Positions 6,122 through 9,651 of a DNA stretch of 9,651 nt are shown piece by piece. The stretch lies in assembly GCA_006227785.1 (NCBI GenBank), contig SBFU01000260.1:1-9651 (forward strand). Reading direction: 5' to 3'. The notes beneath the pieces are model-generated. The model saw only the letters and a program-made list of their open reading frames with translations, searched no databases and was not told where the DNA came from. Source of the DNA: Burkholderiales bacterium. GTDB taxonomy: Bacteria > Pseudomonadota > Gammaproteobacteria > Burkholderiales > Burkholderiaceae_C. The number at the start of each line of letters is the position of its first letter. Position 1 is the first letter of the stretch. The position numbers were made by a program, and so were the translations under genes.

Positions 6122-6912
6122 TGCTCCCCCCCCTGCGCCGCTTCGCGTCTTCCCCCCCCTCCTGCGGGGAGGGGGACCCCGCCTGTGGCCCGGCTGAGCC
6201 GGTTCCACGGCGGGTGCTGCACGGCACCCTTTCCGCCATCATGTTGACCATCGCCCTGTTGGCTGGCTGCGCCGATCACGACATGGGCAATGAGTGGTTT
6301 CCGCTGCGTGCCGGCCATGAACAGCGGCTGTTGGTGAGCTACCAGATGGACGAGCCGCGCGAGCCTGAAGAATGGACTCTGCGTGTCACGGCGCCTTCGG
6401 TGTTCCAGGACCAGGCGGTGGCGGTGCGCCACCATTCGGCCGGGGTCAGCTACTACCTCAAGGCAGACGAACTGGGCGTGCGCCGCGTCGCCGTGCGCGC
6501 CGACATCGACGACCAGCCCACAGCCGACGAAGAGCCGGTCTGGGTGCTCAAGGCGCCATATCAGGTGGGCACCGAATGGACCACGACCACCGTGCCGTAT
6601 CTGCTGCAGCGCAAGAACGAACACCCGCGCGACCTCAAATACACGCACCGGGCGCAAATGACCTGGCGCATCGAGGCGGTGGATGAGACCGTGACGCTGG
6701 CCGATGGCCGCCAGCTCAAACCCTGTCTGCGCGTGGTGGGGCTGGCGCGGCTGAACCTCTACACCGACCCGGTGCACGGCTTCACCGATGTGCCCCTGCA
6801 GCATCGCGAGTGGTTCTGCCAGGGCGAGGGCCTGGTCAAGCTGGAGCGTGAGGAGCGGGTGCCCGCCGGTTTCATGACCGGCGGCATGCTGACGGCAGAG
6901 CTGACGCGCTGA
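6118..6912 (+). CDS. Predicted outer-membrane lipoprotein of unknown function, start uncertain
   Basis: A signal peptide ending in the lipobox LLAGC (residues 47-51 from the first ATG) predicts lipidation at Cys51. Ala at position +2 gives no inner-membrane retention signal, so the outer membrane is likely. The mature part of about 214 residues looks beta-rich: WFPLRAGHEQ just after the anchor, then REWFCQGEGLVKLERE and GGMLTAELTR at the end. The general shape recalls small periplasmic beta proteins with a YFPL.xG start and a GLVK end, but I assign no family. Two starts are possible. The ATG at 6118 overlaps the previous stop (ATGA) and follows GGGGAAA, but it adds about 32 odd Pro-, Ser- and Cys-rich residues before the RRVLHGTLSA signal sequence. 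GTG at 6214 gives a compact signal peptide of 18 residues. The odd stretch is encoded by a hairpin repeat. It is the last gene of the operon. Confidence 0.7.
   Translation: MMLPPLRRFASSPPSCGEGDPACGPAEPVPRRVLHGTLSAIMLTIALLAGCADHDMGNEWFPLRAGHEQRLLVSYQMDEPREPEEWTLRVTAPSVFQDQAVAVRHHSAGVSYYLKADELGVRRVAVRADIDDQPTADEEPVWVLKAPYQVGTEWTTTTVPYLLQRKNEHPRDLKYTHRAQMTWRIEAVDETVTLADGRQLKPCLRVVGLARLNLYTDPVHGFTDVPLQHREWFCQGEGLVKLEREERVPAGFMTGGMLTAELTR
6124..6202. repeat. G/C-run hairpin repeat (REP-like) inside the 5' end of the lipoprotein gene
   Basis: The stretch has long C and G runs quite unlike the flanking codons. CCCCCTCC at 6155-6162 pairs with GGAGGGGG at 6168-6175 across a 5-nt loop, and CCGGCT-G-AGCCGG at 6190-6202 forms a second perfect stem. 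A CGCTTCGCG core lies at about 6140-6148. Intergenic repeats of this style, C-run, GCTTCGC core, C-run, G-run, are familiar in Burkholderiales genomes; that is from memory and was not searched. Here it lies within the reading frame of the lipoprotein and encodes its atypical N-terminus if the first ATG is used. The repeat boundaries are approximate. Confidence 0.6.
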
Positions 6913-6922
6913 GCGCCTCGCT

Positions 6923-7489
6923 TCACTCGATGCGCAGCTCCTGAACCCAGCGCGACCCGGGGGAGAAATCGTCGCGGTCGAACCGGCCAAACGGCGGCTC
7001 GTCCGGCCGCTCCGGCGGCGCGCCGATGCGGTTGAGGTCCACGGCCTGCGGCGTGCCGACCAGCCCCGACGGCGTGAGCTTGAAGGTGAAGATCATGCCG
7101 TTCCACAACTTGGCACCGAAGTCGGCCGGCTGCTTGAAGAAAAACAGCAGGTTGTGCTCCAGCCAGGAAAAATCCGTGGCGCTGACGGTACCCGGGTGCG
7201 GATACGGATAGGGCACGAAGCAGCTGATCTCCTGTGCGGCCGGCAGGCACTTGAACTCGCGCATGGACAGGAAGTGGTCCTTCAGCACCGCGTGGTCCAT
7301 GCTGATCCGGAACGATGCGCGCCCCGGGTCGGCAGGTTCAAAAATGACCGCACCAATCCTGGTGCGCTGGCCATCTCGCGTTACCAGCGTGATCGACTTC
7401 TCACCTTCGGGCAGGCGCGGCTGGGCCACAGCGGCGCCCAGCGCGAGCGCCGCGGTCAGCGTGATCAGGGCTTGACGGTGAGCACCCAT
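6923..7489 (-). CDS. Exported protein of unknown function, downstream of the cytochrome c gene
   Basis: The 188-residue protein begins MGAHRQALITLTAALALGAA and has a signal peptide with a likely cleavage after AVA (residues 20-22), so it should be periplasmic. The mature part shows a strongly patterned middle: FRISMDHAVLKDHFLSMREF (60-79), Cys81 and Cys90, VPYPYPHPG (92-100), LLFFFKQPADFGAKLWNGM (114-132) and VDLNRIGAPPE (150-160), ending in WVQELRIE. Two cysteines nine residues apart could form a disulfide. I do not know the family or function. A longer in-frame start at 7555 would lie inside the cytochrome gene; 7489 is chosen because the signal peptide begins there. It overlaps the end of the cytochrome gene by 25 nt, so the two are probably translated from one message. 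Its end lies 10 bp from the end of the converging lipoprotein gene, with no terminator visible in the gap. A role in quinoprotein or cytochrome maturation is a guess from context. Confidence 0.75.
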   Translation of the reverse strand: MGAHRQALITLTAALALGAAVAQPRLPEGEKSITLVTRDGQRTRIGAVIFEPADPGRASFRISMDHAVLKDHFLSMREFKCLPAAQEISCFVPYPYPHPGTVSATDFSWLEHNLLFFFKQPADFGAKLWNGMIFTFKLTPSGLVGTPQAVDLNRIGAPPERPDEPPFGRFDRDDFSPGSRWVQELRIE

Positions 7490-7797
7490 TCGGACAGCGT
7501 CTTGAGGTCGGGTGCGGCCAGGCTCGGGTGCGGCGGCATGGGCACACGCCCCCACTTGCCGCGCGAACCGTTCTGGATCGACTGGGCCAATGACGCTGCT
7601 GCGCCTTTGTCGCCGGCGTACTTGGCGGCGATGTCTGCAAACGCGGGACCCACCACCTTTTCCGCATTGGCATGGCAGGTGTAGCAGCCGGACGACTTGG
7701 CCAGTTCCACAGCAGTGGCCACATCGGCGGCATGGACTGCGGAGCCCAGCCCCACAGACGACAGCAGCAGGACGGAAGAAGAGACGAATGCACGCAT
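7465..7797 (-). CDS. Small periplasmic c-type cytochrome (c551-like, class I)
   Basis: The 110-residue precursor has a signal peptide (MRAFVSSSVLLLSSVGLGSA, cleavage probably after VHA at 21-23) and a mature domain of about 87 residues. The haem motif CYTCH is at 38-42 (Cys38, Cys41, His42). VPMPPHP at 85-91 supplies Met87 as the sixth ligand, in the MPP setting typical of small class I cytochromes such as c551. One haem, soluble, periplasmic. It lies 160 bp downstream of the PQQ-dependent dehydrogenase gene on the same strand, so the natural reading is that it accepts electrons from that enzyme and passes them to a terminal oxidase. It is shorter than the cytochrome c550 (ExaB) known from Pseudomonas ethanol oxidation. 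The reading frame continues 28 codons upstream, but the ATG at 7797 begins the signal peptide. No strong ribosome binding site is visible. Confidence 0.9.
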   Translation of the reverse strand: MRAFVSSSVLLLSSVGLGSAVHAADVATAVELAKSSGCYTCHANAEKVVGPAFADIAAKYAGDKGAAASLAQSIQNGSRGKWGRVPMPPHPSLAAPDLKTLSEWVLTVKP

Positions 7798-7877
7798 GAT
7801 CAACAACCAGAAAACGACAGACAAAAAAATGGATGGGGACCCGAACGCAACGGCGTGCGCCAGGAGCCCCATCCAGC

Positions 7878-7947
7878 CCACACCGAGGGGCCGGCTTCGC
7901 CAGACCTCGGGTGTGGCCCCTTTGCAGGGGGACGCCGCACGGCGGCG
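7878..7947. repeat. Hairpin cluster in the dehydrogenase-cytochrome intergenic region (REP-like)
   Basis: Between the dehydrogenase stop and the cytochrome start (160 bp) lie three stem-forming segments. The long stem pairs CCACACCGAGG (7878-7888) with CCTCGGGTGTGG (7905-7916), with one bulged G, around an inner GGCTTCGCC. CCCC/GGGG flank TTTGCA at 7917-7930. CGCCGC-ACG-GCGGCG (7933-7947) is a perfect 6-bp stem. No T-run follows directly on either strand; the minus-strand T7 at 7823-7829 lies about 50 nt beyond the stem. It is therefore better read as an intergenic repeat that may protect or partly terminate the dehydrogenase transcript than as a standard terminator. The GCTTCGCC core and GGGGGAC motif recall the repeat near 6124-6202. 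Confidence 0.55.
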
Positions 7948-7957
7948 CGAGAGGGGA

Positions 7958-9651
7958 TTACTTCAGCAGCTTGAAGGTCCAGACAGAGCCGCCCTGTTCG
8001 AGGAAGTTGACCTTCTTGGCCACTTCACCGCCCCACAGCGGAACCGCACCACCCCACCCGGAGACCACGCTGACGTATTGCTCGCCGTCCTGCATCCAGG
8101 TCACCGGCGGGGCCACGATGCCCGAACCGGTCTGGAATTGCCAGACGATCTTGCCGGTCTTGGCATCGGCCGCCTTGAGGTAGCCCTCAGGTGTGCCCCA
8201 GAAGACCAGGTCGCCCGCGCTGAGCACACCGCCCCACAGCGGCGCCTCGTTCTTGACTTCCCACTCGATCTTGCCGGTCTTGGGGTTGATGGCCCGCAGC
8301 GAACCAATGTAGTCGTCGTACAGGGGCTTGATGGTGAAGCCAGCGCCCAGGTAAGCAGCACCTTTCTTGTAGGTGACCGGCTCGTTCCAGATCTCCATGC
8401 CCCACTCGTTGGCCGGCACATAGAACAGGCCGGTCTTGGGACTGAAGGCCATCGGCATCTGGTTCTTGCCGCCCAGGAAGGCGGGCGCCGCGAACACGCT
8501 CTTGCCCTTGTTGCCGTCGCCGCCTTCACCCGACGGATCGCCCGGGCGGTTCTCGGGAACGAAGTTCGGCCGTCCCGTCTTGAGGTCGATGCCCGTGGCC
8601 CAGGTGGTCTTGGTCACGAACGGGAAGGCGTTCTCCAGCTTGCCACTGGCCGCGTCGAGCACGTAGAAGAAGCCGTTGCGGTCGGCCTTGGCACCCATGC
8701 GCTTGCCACCCATGTCGAAGGTGACGAACTCGTTCGTGCCGTCAAAGTCCCAGCCGTCGTTGGGCGTGCCCTGGTAATGCCACACGATCTTGCCGGTCTT
8801 CGGATCGATCGCCACGGTCGAGGACGAGTACAGGTTGTCGCCCTTGCGCAGGTGGCTGTTCCATGGACCCGGGTTGCCGGTGCCGAAGTAGGCCAGACCG
8901 GTCTTGGCGTCATAGCTGCCCCCCATCCAGGTGGCTGCGCCGCCGGTCTTCCACATTTCACCCGGCCAGCTGGCGTTGGTCGTGCCGGTGACACCGTTTT
9001 CCTTGCCGTCCTTGAAGCCCATGTGGCCTTCAACCACCGGACGCACCCAGACCATCTTGCCGGTCTTGGGATCCCGTGCCTCGACGCGCCCGATGACACC
9101 GAACTCACCGCCGGACACACCGGTCATCAGCAGGCCCTCGGCGATCAACGGCGCAGCGGTGTAGCTGTAGCCCGCGCTGTACTCGTCGATGCGCTCGCGC
9201 CAGACCACCCGTCCGGTTTCCTGGTCCAGGGCCACCAGCTGGGCGTCCAGCGTGCCGAAGATCACCAGGTTGTCGTACAAGGCGGCGCCACGGTTGATCA
9301 CGTCGCAGCAGGGCATGATGCCCTCGGGCAGGCGGTGCTCGTACTTCCAGAGTTTCTTGCCGGTCTTGGCATCGAGCGCGTAGATGCGCGAGTAGGACGC
9401 CGTGACGAACATCTTGCCGTCGTGGATCAGCGGCTGCGACTCCTGCCCGCGCTGCTTTTCGCCGCCGAACGAATAGGACCACATGGGCACCAGACGTTTG
9501 ACGGTGGATGTATTGATTTTGTCCAGCGGACTGTAGCGCTGAGCGTGCGGGCCGAGGCCGTAGGAGACGACGTCGTGAGTGGTCTTGGCGTCGTTGAGAA
9601 TGTCGGCATCTGTGACTGCGCCGGCCGTGCCCATGGTCGCTGTCATGGTGA
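7958..9651 (-). CDS. PQQ-dependent alcohol dehydrogenase (quinoprotein, ethanol-dehydrogenase type), N-terminus cut by the window edge
   Basis: The reverse strand is open from the right edge to a TAA at 7958-7960. The first visible Met (9646) is probably inside the signal peptide, whose AGA ending precedes [10 protein letters not shown]; numbering below counts from it (562 residues). The periplasmic eight-bladed propeller oxidises alcohols with PQQ. Tryptophan-docking repeats of the form AxDxxTGxxxW recur at about 90-100, 139-149, 190-200, 279-289, 452-462 and 492-502. Also visible are the vicinal disulfide Cys113-Cys114 ([10 protein letters not shown]), metal-site GGEFG (Glu181) and GTGNPGPWN (Asn258), the proposed catalytic Asp300 in GWDFDG, and Arg323 in KADRNG. 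Asp302, two after the catalytic Asp, is the extra ligand typical of lanthanide-dependent enzymes (XoxF, ExaF, PedH). [10 protein letters not shown] and [10 protein letters not shown] favour the ExaA/ExaF ethanol type over XoxF. The metal and substrate are inferred. Confidence 0.93.
   Translation of the reverse strand, partial: TMTATMGTAGAVTDADILNDAKTTHDVVSYGLGPHAQRYSPLDKINTSTVKRLVPMWSYSFGGEKQRGQESQPLIHDGKMFVTASYSRIYALDAKTGKKLWKYEHRLPEGIMPCCDVINRGAALYDNLVIFGTLDAQLVALDQETGRVVWRERIDEYSAGYSYTAAPLIAEGLLMTGVSGGEFGVIGRVEARDPKTGKMVWVRPVVEGHMGFKDGKENGVTGTTNASWPGEMWKTGGAATWMGGSYDAKTGLAYFGTGNPGPWNSHLRKGDNLYSSSTVAIDPKTGKIVWHYQGTPNDGWDFDGTNEFVTFDMGGKRMGAKADRNGFFYVLDAASGKLENAFPFVTKTTWATGIDLKTGRPNFVPENRPGDPSGEGGDGNKGKSVFAAPAFLGGKNQMPMAFSPKTGLFYVPANEWGMEIWNEPVTYKKGAAYLGAGFTIKPLYDDYIGSLRAINPKTGKIEWEVKNEAPLWGGVLSAGDLVFWGTPEGYLKAADAKTGKIVWQFQTGSGIVAPPVTWMQDGEQYVSVVSGWGGAVPLWGGEVAKKVNFLEQGGSVWTFKLLK

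Noticed and set aside
4847..6208. Long minus-strand open frame (453 codons) opposite the membrane module
   Set aside because: GC-rich DNA gives long antisense frames. The plus-strand genes here have TM helices, family motifs and coupled starts, while this product is His-, Gln- and Arg-rich without domain features.
6912..6922. Small inverted repeat AGCG-CCT-CGCT between the converging genes
   Set aside because: A 4-bp stem with no T-run is too weak to call a terminator.
8147..9370. Recurring short direct repeat (core CTTGCCGGTCTT) at about 8150, 8270, 8788, 9055 and 9357
   Set aside because: These are codons for the KTGK part of the tryptophan-docking repeats of the quinoprotein propeller, read on the minus strand. 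They are a protein-fold repeat, not a separate DNA element.

Overview
The window is GC-rich, densely coding chromosomal DNA from a Gram-negative proteobacterium, most likely a betaproteobacterium of the order Burkholderiales. That placement is an inference. It rests on codon use, the PQQ/quinoprotein gene content and G/C-run hairpin repeats of a type common between genes in that order. No rRNA, tRNA, CRISPR array, insertion sequence or phage gene is visible. The theme is pyrroloquinoline quinone (PQQ): its biosynthesis, and a periplasmic alcohol dehydrogenase that uses it.

Layout. Positions 1-927 (minus) hold an S33 proline iminopeptidase-like alpha/beta hydrolase, cut by the left edge. A 93-bp divergent intergenic region follows, carrying two related CGGCTG-N-CAG elements 32 bp apart. 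On the plus strand comes a complete pqqABCDE set: pqqA (24-aa precursor peptide, 1021-1095), a hairpin with a T-rich tail (1115-1154), pqqB (1177-2094), pqqC (2097-2828), pqqD (2845-3108) and pqqE (3092-4231). Four more genes follow with overlaps or a 9-bp gap: a MotA/TolQ/ExbB-like membrane protein (4228-5001), an ExbD/TolR-like anchor with an extracytoplasmic beta domain (4976-5587), a two-TM protein of unknown family (5597-6121) and a lipoprotein (6118-6912). The 5' end of the lipoprotein gene contains a G/C-run hairpin repeat. Converging on these from the right, on the minus strand, are a quinoprotein alcohol dehydrogenase cut by the right edge (7958-9651), a hairpin repeat region, a small c-type cytochrome (7465-7797) and an exported protein of unknown function (6923-7489) that overlaps the cytochrome gene.

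How the parts fit. PqqA carries the Glu and Tyr that become PQQ. PqqD presents it to the radical SAM enzyme PqqE for crosslinking, PqqB acts on the trimmed intermediate and PqqC performs the last oxidation. The dehydrogenase uses PQQ in the periplasm and passes electrons to a c-type cytochrome, for which the neighbouring gene is the obvious candidate. The dehydrogenase has the Asp-x-Asp signature of lanthanide-dependent enzymes on an ethanol-dehydrogenase-type backbone.

The most interesting part is the four-gene block behind pqqE. It predicts a proton channel-like subunit, its Asp-bearing partner with a periplasmic domain, a second inner-membrane protein with a periplasmic domain and a lipoprotein predicted for the outer membrane. 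This looks like a proton-motive-force-driven trans-envelope assembly co-expressed with PQQ biosynthesis. Its function is unknown. Movement of PQQ or of the metal cofactor across the envelope, or maturation of the quinoprotein, are hypotheses only.
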